From positions 1 through 38,907 of the forward strand of contig CANRQC010000002.1 in assembly GCA_947632695.1 (NCBI GenBank): 38,907 nt of DNA. The letters run 5' to 3'. The first letter of the stretch is position 1. Each line of letters opens with the position of its first letter. The notes beneath the pieces were generated by a model. It was given only the letters and a program-made list of their open reading frames with translations, searched no databases and was not told the DNA's origin. The DNA is from an uncultured Oscillospiraceae bacterium (lineage in GTDB: Bacteria; Bacillota; Clostridia; Oscillospirales; Oscillospiraceae). A program made the position numbers and the translations under genes. Shown here piece after piece: positions 8,132 through 16,877 of the stretch.

Positions 8132-9016
8132 ATGAAACATAAAATGAAACTGCAATCGCAACCGTTCAATATGATTCGCTCCGGCCAGAAGACTTTTGAG
8201 CTGCGTCTTTATGATGAAAAGCGGCAGTTGGTTCAAGTGGGGGACGAAATTGAATTCAGCTGCCTCGATGGGAACGAAACACCCATCATTGTACGAGTAA
8301 TCGCGCTTCATCGCTTCAAGAATTTTGGGGAACTCTATGCCACGCTCCCGCTCTTGAAGTGCGGCTATACGAAGGAAACCATTGGCGCTGCCAGTCCAGA
8401 AGATATGAATTCGTATTATAGCCCCGAAGAGCAGGCGCGATATGGGGTGGTTGGTATTGAGATTAAACGAAAGCAGCCTAATAATCCCATGATACGCGCA
8501 AGCAGATTCTTGAGTTTTGTGCTTCGCCACAAGCCGGAAGCAGCCGGCATCACCCTTGATGAACACGGATGGGCAGACGTGGAAGCGCTTCTTCGTGGAG
8601 TTAACAAACGGCGTCCGTTAACCATGGAGCAATTGGAAGAAATCGTCCGTACCGACGATAAACAGCGGTATTCTTTCAATGATGATAAGACCAAGATTCG
8701 GGCGAACCAAGGGCACTCTATTCCGGTTGATGTTGAGCTGGAAGAACGCGAACCGCCGGAATTTCTGTATCACGGAACAGGCCAAAAGTATTTTGACAGC
8801 ATCATGGAAAAGGGATTGATTTCCAAATCCAGGCTGTATGTCCATTTGTCAAAAGACCTTGAAACCGCGAAATCGGTTGGGATTCGGCATGGCACACCAG
8901 TCATCTTTACAGTAATGAGCAGCCAAATGTTTAAGGATGGCTATTTGTTCTACTGCTCAAAGAATGGGGTGTGGCTGACGAAGCATGTTCCGCTGAAATA
9001 TCTGAAGGTTCTTTAG
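8132..9016 (+). CDS. ASCH domain - RNA 2'-phosphotransferase (KptA/Tpt1) fusion
   Basis: N-term 'MKLQSQPFNMIRSGQKTFELRLYDEKRQLVQVGDEIEF' (ASCH); C-term 'ASRFLSFVLRHKPEAAGITLDEHGWADVEALL...YHGTGQKYFDSIMEKGL...RLYVHLSKDLETAKSVGIRHG' (KptA). Confidence 0.88.
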   Translation: MKHKMKLQSQPFNMIRSGQKTFELRLYDEKRQLVQVGDEIEFSCLDGNETPIIVRVIALHRFKNFGELYATLPLLKCGYTKETIGAASPEDMNSYYSPEEQARYGVVGIEIKRKQPNNPMIRASRFLSFVLRHKPEAAGITLDEHGWADVEALLRGVNKRRPLTMEQLEEIVRTDDKQRYSFNDDKTKIRANQGHSIPVDVELEEREPPEFLYHGTGQKYFDSIMEKGLISKSRLYVHLSKDLETAKSVGIRHGTPVIFTVMSSQMFKDGYLFYCSKNGVWLTKHVPLKYLKVL

Positions 9017-9058
9017 GCGTTATAAAAAGCATCCTGGAGGACCCAGAAATGAAAAATC

Positions 9059-9096
9059 GCCCGGAACCAGCTTCCATAAAGAGGCCGGTCCCGGGC
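9059..9096 (+). terminator. Hairpin downstream of ASCH-KptA gene
   Basis: GCCCGGAACC (9059-9068) / GGTCCCGGGC (9087-9096), one mismatch. Confidence 0.3.
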
Positions 9097-9250
9097 TGTT
9101 TGCTGGTGTGTCAGAGATAGCTGGGCATAAAGAACAAGTTGTCAGAGAAGAATGGCTTTTCTCAGATTGCGTTCTGAGTAGTCCTTCAGCAAATCAAGAA
9201 ATTCCAGCACATAGGTGACAAGGATACTGTTTCGCATATCCTTTGATACA

Positions 9251-9303
9251 TGTTGGTTTGTCAATGATATGTCACAAAGTAGGGAAATTGGAAGGCACCT
9301 ATT
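9251..9303 (+). repeat. Direct repeat copy A
   Basis: TGTTGGTTTGTCAATGATATGTCACAAAGTAGGGAAATTGGAAGGCACCT; near-identical to 23996-24048 (22 identical bp, then scattered transitions). Confidence 0.8.
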
Positions 9304-9374
9304 TGGGAGCCTGCCAGTGGTGGGGACGCATAGGAAAATGGTTGTAGGCCCTTGGCGGATGGATGGATCCCGTG

Positions 9375-11939
9375 TCATTCCCGTCTCACATAGCGGTAGC
9401 CCATGGCGGTCTCTACTTCCATATCATCATTCCCGGTCACCGTATTTGTACTCCAACCGGACCAATTTCCCCAGCGGTAGAAATAATAGACTGTTGTATC
9501 CATCAGATCCCGGTAGTGGTACAACTTCTGCTTTTGAACCTGCCGCGTGCTGGTTTCGGATACCGCAGAATCACTCCAATCAGACCAGTTTCCCCAACGC
9601 TCAAAATAATACGTCCAGATTTTTGACCGGTCCTGATAGTGGTATACCTTCTGGGTCTCCACCTCCAGGGTGCTGGATGCGGTTTTAGGCGTATCGGACC
9701 AGTCGGTCCAGCTGGAGTAGGTAGGAGTGCTTGTGGTGGAGCGGGTACGGCAACGGTACTGAGTGGTTGGGCCTCCGTTGTCCAACCACTGAAACACCAA
9801 TTCCCCGTTGATGTATGTGTAATAATGCCCGGTACCGTACCAGTCCCTCAGGCCGGCATTGCTCCAGGAAATGGGGCTCCAGATTTCATGCCAGGCGCCA
9901 GTTTCAGCGTTCGTAGGCCGACCACAGCCGCCGTCCCAGGTCCAGCAGGTTCCATAGCCGTGCTGGTGGGCACCGCAGTATGGACATTGGAAATAATAAT
10001 AACCCCATACTGTCCGGGTTTCCACATCCGTCAGATCATCTTCCCCAATATACGCAAATTGCCAATTCCCCCAATCGCTCCAATTCGTATAGCCACTTAC
10101 ATAGGTGATGGTGCGGGAACGGTATTGAGTCTTCGACTCCACCCTCCTGCTTTCGCTGTCGGTAGCCGGGTCGGTGGACCAACTACTCCAGGCTCCATAC
10201 TCACCCCACTCCCATGAGGAATCGTACTGAGACCATCCGGACAGCGAACTGCTGGAGGAAGTGGTGGTCTCCCTGTCTCGGTAGCGATACTGGTCTTTGG
10301 TTTCTACCTGCCGGGTGGAGGATTGAGACGCCTCCGAGGTCGACCATTCGCTCCATGCGCCATAGGCCTGGTCCCCGGCACCTTCCCCACATTTGATCCA
10401 TCCATCCAGGGAGCTATTTTCTGACACCGTTTCCTCTTTTTGCCTGCTGCGGTAAATGGGGGCCATTTCAATATAATAGTCCTCTTGGGTCACGTCCTCC
10501 GGCAGCCCGGCGCTCCATTCGGACCAGTTTGCCTTCGCGCTGTTCTGCTTTACTTGCAGCATAAAGGGGGACAGGCTGTTCACCGTGACGGTAACTTTGC
10601 CATTTTCCACCGTTTTTACCATTTCCTCCATACCATCCGCAGTCTTATGGCAGACGACCACCTCGCAGCCATCATACAGCGTCCCAACGGAGAAGGGTAT
10701 CTCCATTTCCGGCTGCTGGGTTTCTGTGGTAACGTCATAAAAGCCAATACACACATAGCCGTCTTTCCGCAAAGCTTGGTAGCTGGGGTCCTCGGACGTT
10801 AGAGTTTCAAAATGGAACACCGGTACCATCGGGCCAGTGTTCTGCCCCGGCAGGGTCTCCTGAAAAGGACTGGATGCGCTGCCTTCCGACTGCATTACAG
10901 GATTGGGATCCTTTCTCTGGCCCCAGCCCAGCAGCAGGGATGCGCTTAACAGAACAATCGCCAGGAGCGCCGCGATCCCAATCGCAAGAAATGGTTTAAG
11001 ATTTGGTTTAGGATCTGGTTTAGGTTTTGGTTTAGGATTTGGCCTGTTCAATTCCTTCAGCATTTCTTCCGCAGAGGAGAATCGCTCCGAAGGATTGTAA
11101 GCGCACGCTTTCATGACAATACGCTGTAGCCTTTTGGAGCCATGCGCCGGCGGCGGCAGGGGTTCTCCGGAAAAGCGACGCTGCCTGGCCGCCTCCTCCT
11201 GCCCGGCTTTAGGCTTAGCGGGAGGTAAGGGAAGAAAGGGCATCCTTCTCTCGTTCAGTAGCCAATACAAAACCAGGCCCAGGGAATAGATGTCGGCACC
11301 GCTGCCATAGGGCTGGTTGTTATAAACCTCCGGAGCCATAAATTTGTAGGTGCCGATTTTGGTGCCTCCCATGGTCTTCTCCACGGTTTTGGCAATTCCA
11401 AAATCCCCCAGCTTATAGTCTCCGTTGGGGGACACAAAGATATTCTGCGGCTTAATGTCCCGATGTACAATGTTGTACTTCTTACACAAAACCAGCGCCG
11501 CGCAAATATCCTTGGCCACTTGGATCACTGTTTTCTCCGACGCATCTACGGGAACCGTCTTTGTCATTGGAGAAAGTAGTTCCATTCGGATGAAAATATC
11601 CCAGCCGATCCCATCATCGTGCTGAATGCAATAAATATCCTTGCAGTTCACAATGTTTGCGCTGCCGTCCATTTTGCGCATCAGAGAATACTCTGCTACA
11701 ATGCTCTGCAAATGATCCTGGAACAACGTAGCAGTGATGCTTTCATCGTCATAGCCTTCACTGTACATTTCCGCCACTTCGCTGAGATTTTGCGGAATAG
11801 AGATCACCTTCATGGCATCGGCCTCTATGTCGCCGTCTGCCAGTTTCCGCTGGATTTCATACACCGTGCCGAAACTCCCTTGGCCGATAATCCGGACGGC
11901 TTGCCAGCCCGGCCAAGGCACATTTGGTAACTCTGTCAT
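9375..11939 (-). CDS. Ser/Thr protein kinase, TM, Trp-rich (thrombospondin type-1-like WSxWS) repeat ectodomain
   Basis: 854 aa; 'IGQGSFGTVYEIQ', 'IVHRDIKPQNIFVSPNGDYKLGDFGIAK', 'MAPEVYNNQPYGSGADIYSLG'; TM 'FLAIGIAALLAIVLLSASLLLGW'; repeated 'W(S)xWS...R.VET..QYRYRDR'. Confidence 0.9.
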   Translation of the reverse strand: MTELPNVPWPGWQAVRIIGQGSFGTVYEIQRKLADGDIEADAMKVISIPQNLSEVAEMYSEGYDDESITATLFQDHLQSIVAEYSLMRKMDGSANIVNCKDIYCIQHDDGIGWDIFIRMELLSPMTKTVPVDASEKTVIQVAKDICAALVLCKKYNIVHRDIKPQNIFVSPNGDYKLGDFGIAKTVEKTMGGTKIGTYKFMAPEVYNNQPYGSGADIYSLGLVLYWLLNERRMPFLPLPPAKPKAGQEEAARQRRFSGEPLPPPAHGSKRLQRIVMKACAYNPSERFSSAEEMLKELNRPNPKPKPKPDPKPNLKPFLAIGIAALLAIVLLSASLLLGWGQRKDPNPVMQSEGSASSPFQETLPGQNTGPMVPVFHFETLTSEDPSYQALRKDGYVCIGFYDVTTETQQPEMEIPFSVGTLYDGCEVVVCHKTADGMEEMVKTVENGKVTVTVNSLSPFMLQVKQNSAKANWSEWSAGLPEDVTQEDYYIEMAPIYRSRQKEETVSENSSLDGWIKCGEGAGDQAYGAWSEWSTSEASQSSTRQVETKDQYRYRDRETTTSSSSSLSGWSQYDSSWEWGEYGAWSSWSTDPATDSESRRVESKTQYRSRTITYVSGYTNWSDWGNWQFAYIGEDDLTDVETRTVWGYYYFQCPYCGAHQHGYGTCWTWDGGCGRPTNAETGAWHEIWSPISWSNAGLRDWYGTGHYYTYINGELVFQWLDNGGPTTQYRCRTRSTTSTPTYSSWTDWSDTPKTASSTLEVETQKVYHYQDRSKIWTYYFERWGNWSDWSDSAVSETSTRQVQKQKLYHYRDLMDTTVYYFYRWGNWSGWSTNTVTGNDDMEVETAMGYRYVRRE

Positions 11940-11951
11940 TCGGAACCTCCC

Positions 11952-12713
11952 TTATTGAACTTCACACATAATGATAGTTATATTATCTCGACCACCGCGC
12001 TCCAGCGCCGCGTCAAGCAGCGCTGCCACGGTATCACCAGGGCTTTTGCGCTGGTTCATAATGCCGGAAATTTCAACGTTAGACAGCATATCCGTTAATC
12101 CATCGCTGCAAAGCAGATACCGGTCCCCTGCCTCCATTTTCCCCTTGGCAATATACGGCTCGATCTCCACATCCTCAGGGTCGAGGCCCAGATATTGTGT
12201 CAGTGGGGGCTTTTTATGATCCACCAAAGGCAGCTTTTCCACATGATCCACAGACATCTGTAAAAATTCCCCGTTCCGGAGCCGGTAGGTGCGGCTGTCC
12301 CCTACGTTGCAGGTATACACATAGCCAGAGGAGAAATATAATGCGGCCATTGTGGTCCCGCATTTGTCGGTGTGCAGTTCCTTTTGCGCCGCCACCACGG
12401 CGTTGTTTAATTGCGATGTTAGGCGGAGCAAGTACTTTTTTACTGGTATAAAATAATCGGAGACGGCTCTAGAAACGGATAGCATTTCTTTTGCAGCGGT
12501 ATAGGCGGCAATCTCCCCGTATTTTTCGCCGCCCATTCCATCAAAAATCGCAAAGCACAAGCCGTTTTCTACATAGTCCGAAAACAAGACCGGGTTGTGG
12601 AGGCCTCTATTTTCCGGCTCTAGGCACTTCTTATCAAAGTAAAAATTGTCTTGATTCTTATTCCGGATATTCCCGATATTGCAGCAGCAAGCCGCATCCA
12701 TGAAAAATCGCAT
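11952..12713 (-). CDS. PP2C-family Ser/Thr protein phosphatase
   Basis: 'AIFDGMGGEKYGEIAA', 'CGTTMAALYFSSGYVYTCNVGDSRTY', 'LLCSDGLTDML', 'GGRDNITIIM'. Confidence 0.93.
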   Translation of the reverse strand: MRFFMDAACCCNIGNIRNKNQDNFYFDKKCLEPENRGLHNPVLFSDYVENGLCFAIFDGMGGEKYGEIAAYTAAKEMLSVSRAVSDYFIPVKKYLLRLTSQLNNAVVAAQKELHTDKCGTTMAALYFSSGYVYTCNVGDSRTYRLRNGEFLQMSVDHVEKLPLVDHKKPPLTQYLGLDPEDVEIEPYIAKGKMEAGDRYLLCSDGLTDMLSNVEISGIMNQRKSPGDTVAALLDAALERGGRDNITIIMCEVQ

Positions 12714-13162
12714 ATTATCCCTCCCGGTGTGATTGGATGGCTAGCTGCAGGAATTTCCCTCAGCTAGACCATCCAATGGTTTTTGTCTTACCGCTTCACT
12801 CTTCCGAAGCGACAGAGAACACCTTTGGCGGATGCCTGGCAGTGTGTTCGGTCAATTTCTCCATGTGGGCTTTTTATCCAAAACAACGCTTACATCATGA
12901 TCAAGTGATCCCCACTACAAATCCAACATTGTTCCAACGTAGCGCCACGCTGAAGCATATCGTACATTTCCCCCAACTTGGAAGCAAGATCAAGTGAAAA
13001 GCAGCGTCCGAATCTTTGCTTTCATCACGCTGCCCCCAATTTTAAATTCCGTTTCACTATCCATGCAGATTCCTCCAGAGCTTCCCAAGTGATTCCATTC
13101 GTGGGGCGATACCTTCCAGAAAGCAAATTCTTTTTGTTACTTGTTTATTTTAGCACAATTAC

Positions 13163-13504
13163 CTATAAACCGTCAATAGATTTGCTCATATTCCCGACTG
13201 AAAATGCAATTTGTCCGTATTCCGCCATTGATATAGGCCATGCAAAGGTATGCACGTCGTAAACTTCTATTATTCCCTTTGTGGAATCATAGATGAGAAA
13301 TTCTCGTTCTGTGATTTGTGCGAGACCGCAGTCAATAAGGTCTTTACCGATGGCGGCATATTTGGGATCGTCTTCATCATTCGCCAAGACAACCCCTTCC
13401 GTATTCATAACGTAGGCTCTGCCGATTTTTCCGTAATTGCTGACGTCTCGAGCCAGGGTGAAATGATCCAGATTTTTATCTACGGTTTTGAATCCCGATA
13501 ATTC
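13163..13504 (-). pseudogene. Remnant resembling a Cache-type sensor domain
   Basis: Open frame (ORF track 13163-13408 extended upstream) reads 'DVSNYGKIGRAYVMNTEGVVLANDEDDPKYAAIGKDLI'; no intact gene context. Confidence 0.25.
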
Positions 13505-13515
13505 GCTCCATTAAG

Positions 13516-13550
13516 CCCCGAAAAGCCTTGCGCCGCAAGGCTTTTCGGGG
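13516..13550. repeat. Long perfect hairpin
   Basis: CCCCGAAAAGCCTTGCG-C-CGCAAGGCTTTTCGGGG (17-bp stem, 1-nt centre). Confidence 0.8.
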
Positions 13551-13671
13551 ACAATATCTTTTTTGTCTTTTGATGCCTAAACGCAAAAAAAGAAATTCTT
13601 GGCGGTCAGACATATGGATATTCCCCCACACAGCAAGTGCGGTCCCGCAAAAAGTTAGTAACGCCCTTGTG

Positions 13672-14191
13672 CTAATTGTCATTAATTGCCAGCAGAGATA
13701 GACCGTTGATATTCCTGCGCAGTCTCACAATGAGCACTACAACGACCACAACCACTATCCTAACAGGGAGACGCATCTCAGCAGCATGCGCCTCCGGCGC
13801 AGGGGTTTCTTCCGGTGCGAACGGCTCTGGCGAAAGGCCTGGAATCGGAGTTGACTCCTGTAATGGCCCTGACTTCTCCGTACCTGTCGTGACCATAGCC
13901 AGCGGCATTGTGCGCTGTGTCATATACCTTCCACCCGTATCATCGGTTACCCGGACAGTTTTCACACTGCCGTTGGCAGATGATGCCAGGGAGCTCTACC
14001 TTCATGCACAGCGAGTCATTCCGCTCCATGATCACAGCAGAGACAATGCTCATGGAGTTCTAGGCCTCCTCCGGCATGAAGGTCTGCCCATTAGTAATCT
14101 GGGAGAAGGGAAACAAATCCTGAAGCATCTGGGCACCGCTCTCCGAGGCAACGATAAACCCATCAGTCATTTGAGCCCGCTGGCCCCATGA
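13672..14191 (-). pseudogene. Decayed paralogue of the vWA-TM-FHA protein at 29526-31052
   Basis: Minus-strand fragments 'QDLFPFSQITNGQTFMPEEA*', 'SIVSAVIMERNDSLCMKVELPG', 'KTVRVTDDTGGRYMTQRTMPLAM...Pro-rich...TM' parallel 'QNLFSLSRITSGMSFSLADV', 'SIADAVAQWDSSIRIIVQIPA', 'KSILIRDAAGKEFVLSKTMPFGV...Pro-rich...TM'; frame broken. Confidence 0.5.
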
Positions 14192-14296
14192 GGAAGATAA
14201 TCCCTATTTCGCAAATGTGCTTCATTGCTATGGCCGTTCTTTTCTTCGGCGCGCCTGTGAACAATTAACCGGTGGCCTTTATGTACCTTCGCCGTC

Positions 14297-14608
14297 CTAC
14301 CTGGGGAGCCAGCGTGCGGCTGCGTAGGCGTTTTCCTGCGCCGTCTGGTAGAGGGTTGCGCAGTAATCCAGCAGCTTACTGTAATTTTCCAGCGAGTCCC
14401 GGAACTTGACAGCAGTAGAGTCCTTCGAATCCACATCATCCCACTTGTCCTGAAATGCCTGCGAGTCAAACCCGGTCCAGCCGGAGTTCAGCATATCCTT
14501 TACCTCCGCATTCGCCGACCTCATCTGTGCGTCCTGTTGGCTGCAGTAGTTCCTGACAGCCGATGCTACATCCCGAAGGGTTTGATGATTGACCTCGATT
14601 ATTGCCAT
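14297..14608 (-). CDS. WXG100-family protein
   Basis: 103 aa helical; central 'LNSGWTGFDSQAFQDKWDDV'; in EssC locus. Confidence 0.85.
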   Translation of the reverse strand: MAIIEVNHQTLRDVASAVRNYCSQQDAQMRSANAEVKDMLNSGWTGFDSQAFQDKWDDVDSKDSTAVKFRDSLENYSKLLDYCATLYQTAQENAYAAARWLPR

Positions 14609-14617
14609 TTTATTCCC

Positions 14618-14917
14618 TCACTTAAACTGATCCGCCAGCTTTGTGTTTGTCTCCTCCGCGCCGAGATAGCCCGGGTTCACCTGCTGTTCCAGTATGCGGA
14701 TATAGTTTTGCAGCACTGTGGACCGGGTCGCATTACGCTGAAATATCTGATTCTTCAAGTCAACGGCCGCTGTCGCTGCCTGTCCTGTCCAGTCGCTCTC
14801 CAGCCGTTTAGCAGCCTTCTCCATCGTGCTGAATGCCCGGTTGATATCTCCGTCTACCGTCTTCAATTTGCTTACGGATGTAGCGACCCGTTCCGTATTG
14901 ATCGTCTGCTTTGCCAT
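14618..14917 (-). CDS. WXG100-family protein
   Basis: ATG 14917 with GGAGGGA RBS; 'KRLESDWTGQAATAAVDLKNQIF'. Confidence 0.85.
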   Translation of the reverse strand: MAKQTINTERVATSVSKLKTVDGDINRAFSTMEKAAKRLESDWTGQAATAAVDLKNQIFQRNATRSTVLQNYIRILEQQVNPGYLGAEETNTKLADQFK

Positions 14918-14931
14918 CGGATTCCCTCCAG

Positions 14932-15144
14932 TCAGTTCCCCATGACCCAATCAGCCAGCCTGTTGGAGTCTACGTTGTTCAGCCTGGTCAGTACACCGAG
15001 ATACTTGTTTTTGATCATTTCGACGCTGTCTCCGCACAGGTCTTGGCCGATCCCCACAAACTCGTGCCGAATACCCCACTCAATATCTTCCAGCTCATTG
15101 ATAATAGATCTCAGCTCCGATCTGCAGCTGTTGAGCGATTGCAT
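14932..15144 (-). CDS. Small helical protein in T7SS cluster (possible effector chaperone/partner)
   Basis: ATG 15144 (track ORF from 15153) with GGGAGG RBS inside the end of the upstream lipase-like gene; coiled-coil-like composition. Confidence 0.55.
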   Translation of the reverse strand: MQSLNSCRSELRSIINELEDIEWGIRHEFVGIGQDLCGDSVEMIKNKYLGVLTRLNNVDSNRLADWVMGN

Positions 15145-15149
15145 CGTAT

Positions 15150-16874
15150 TCAACCTCCCATTCGTTGTACGGCCTGATTCTCGGCGGATTCAAAGCCGTC
15201 GGCCGCATCGTTCAAATAGCTCTTTACCCGGTTGAGCGTAAAGCTCTCACAGGTGATCAGGTTTGCCATCAGAATGTCCCACAGGTCTAAGAACCCCACC
15301 TGCCAGTACAGGCTGCGAAGATCGCTGTCCAGATTTGACAGCCGCTGGTTTACCCTCCCAATTCGCATGGCGTATTCCCTCAGCTTTGTGGGGTCCACCT
15401 TGATATAAGGGTTCTCCCTGGCGTACTTCACTCCTGCATTCAGATTGTACCGCAGCCATTCTTTCATCATTCCGATGGCCTCCTTGAACGCCTGATAGGT
15501 GTTCAGCAGGAAGTTCCTGATCCCTTCGAATTCCACTTCAACGGACTCCACAAAGTGGATGAACTTGTCCGCAATAACCGACAGGATCTCAAATCCCATC
15601 GAGGCAGCCAGAACGAAGGGGGACGCGAAGGCAAAGACCACGGCAAGCTCGGGGTGGTTTCCCAGCACGTCATCCAAGATATCCAGCACTGAATCAGGGT
15701 CGTGGACGATGGTGTGGATGAAATCCCTGACGCTCACCAATGTGGAACCGTCATCATTTACGATATCGGCATTTGTCAACACCGCATCTACCAGAATGGA
15801 AATCAGTTTTTCCTTATTCTCGGGGCTCAAATCATTAAACTCGTCCACAATATTGTCCACGAGCCAAATAATACTTGGGTCCACCCCCAGCTCCACCAGA
15901 GCGGAGTTCAGCGCCTCCGGCTCATTTTCCAGCACATCGATCAGGATCGGGGTCAGGCACTCCTTTAGAAGCTCCAACTCCTCCTGCGTCAGGTTGGCGA
16001 GGATATCCTCACGGGTTGCGCTTTCAATCAACTTCATCATGATCCTGGATATTTGCTCCTGCTTCTCCGGAGGGAAGTCAGTGATGTACTTCGCCAGGAT
16101 CTTGGCCAGCTTCCGGAACTCGCTGTCATCGGTCATGATCGTGTTCAGGTGCCCGTTTTCATCCAACATCCCGTCCGCTGTGTGAAACTTAATGATGGAG
16201 CCTGCATCCTGGGGCGTCTGCACGTAAAATGTATGACCGTCGGGCACGATGTACTCCTGCCCCAGGATGCTGACAAAGTCGGAGACGCCGTTGTAGGCGT
16301 AAATTTTTTCCAGCATCTTTTCGTAGTTGCCCTCGCCGTACAGCTCACGGATGTGTTCCAGGAGCTTGTCGGAGAAGCCGGGGCCGTCCAGCTCCACACA
16401 GGCCTCGATCAGGCTGCAGTATCGAGAGGCCAGCGTCACGTACTGGGCGTTGTTTCCGCCCTGGGAGTGGCCCATCACGTAGAGGGAACCCCTGTCCTGC
16501 CCCACGTAGTACTTTTCCACCATGTCGTTGAAAAATTTCAGCGACCAGTCCTGTACGGGCGAGCTGAGCTTGCCATTCTGCTCACCGTAGGCCACTGCGT
16601 TGTATTCCCAGTTCCCATCGCCGGTGCCCTTAAAATGGATGAATACGTTCCCGTTCTCGTCCTTGAACGCAATAGCCTGGCAGCAGGAGTCGCCATAGGC
16701 CTCGCGGTCGAAGCGCCCGATTTCAAGGACCTCATACTTCTTGCCCCCCAGCGAAAATGAGTCGCCGTTGAACAGGTCGTTCAGGCCATTCTTATAGATG
16801 TAGGTCTCCATCTGAGCGGCGATTTCGGCCTGGTCCCGGTAAGGTGTGTCCTGATTCTCTCTTGGAGTTCCCAT
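15150..16874 (-). CDS. DUF2974/Mbeg1-like alpha/beta-hydrolase (lipase-like), candidate T7SS substrate
   Basis: 'AIAFKDENGNVFIHFKGTGDGNWEYN', nucleophile elbow 'VMGHSQGGNNAQYV', long helical C-terminal half; embedded among WXG100 genes. Confidence 0.75.
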   Translation of the reverse strand: MGTPRENQDTPYRDQAEIAAQMETYIYKNGLNDLFNGDSFSLGGKKYEVLEIGRFDREAYGDSCCQAIAFKDENGNVFIHFKGTGDGNWEYNAVAYGEQNGKLSSPVQDWSLKFFNDMVEKYYVGQDRGSLYVMGHSQGGNNAQYVTLASRYCSLIEACVELDGPGFSDKLLEHIRELYGEGNYEKMLEKIYAYNGVSDFVSILGQEYIVPDGHTFYVQTPQDAGSIIKFHTADGMLDENGHLNTIMTDDSEFRKLAKILAKYITDFPPEKQEQISRIMMKLIESATREDILANLTQEELELLKECLTPILIDVLENEPEALNSALVELGVDPSIIWLVDNIVDEFNDLSPENKEKLISILVDAVLTNADIVNDDGSTLVSVRDFIHTIVHDPDSVLDILDDVLGNHPELAVVFAFASPFVLAASMGFEILSVIADKFIHFVESVEVEFEGIRNFLLNTYQAFKEAIGMMKEWLRYNLNAGVKYARENPYIKVDPTKLREYAMRIGRVNQRLSNLDSDLRSLYWQVGFLDLWDILMANLITCESFTLNRVKSYLNDAADGFESAENQAVQRMGG

Positions 16875-16877
16875 GCG

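Noticed and set aside
9142-9378. 78-aa minus ORF over direct repeat A
   Set aside because: C-terminal 'YVLEFLDLLKDYSERNLRKAILL' looks protein-like, but no start context or family recognised; possible gene fragment only.
10960-11045. Repetitive 'tttaggtttaggatttggtttagg' tract
   Set aside because: Encodes the Pro-Lys juxtamembrane linker (NPKPKPKPDPKPNLKP) of the kinase, so explained as coding low complexity rather than a CRISPR or regulatory repeat.
12737-13262. Short plus ORFs (86 and 94 aa) between PP2C and remnants
   Set aside because: No recognisable domains; region appears decayed. A minus frame 'MDSETEFKIGGSVMKAKIRTLLFT*' is too short to call.
16053-16760. 235-aa plus-strand ORF in the T7SS cluster
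   Set aside because: Antisense to the DUF2974-type gene with its clear GHSQGG motif.
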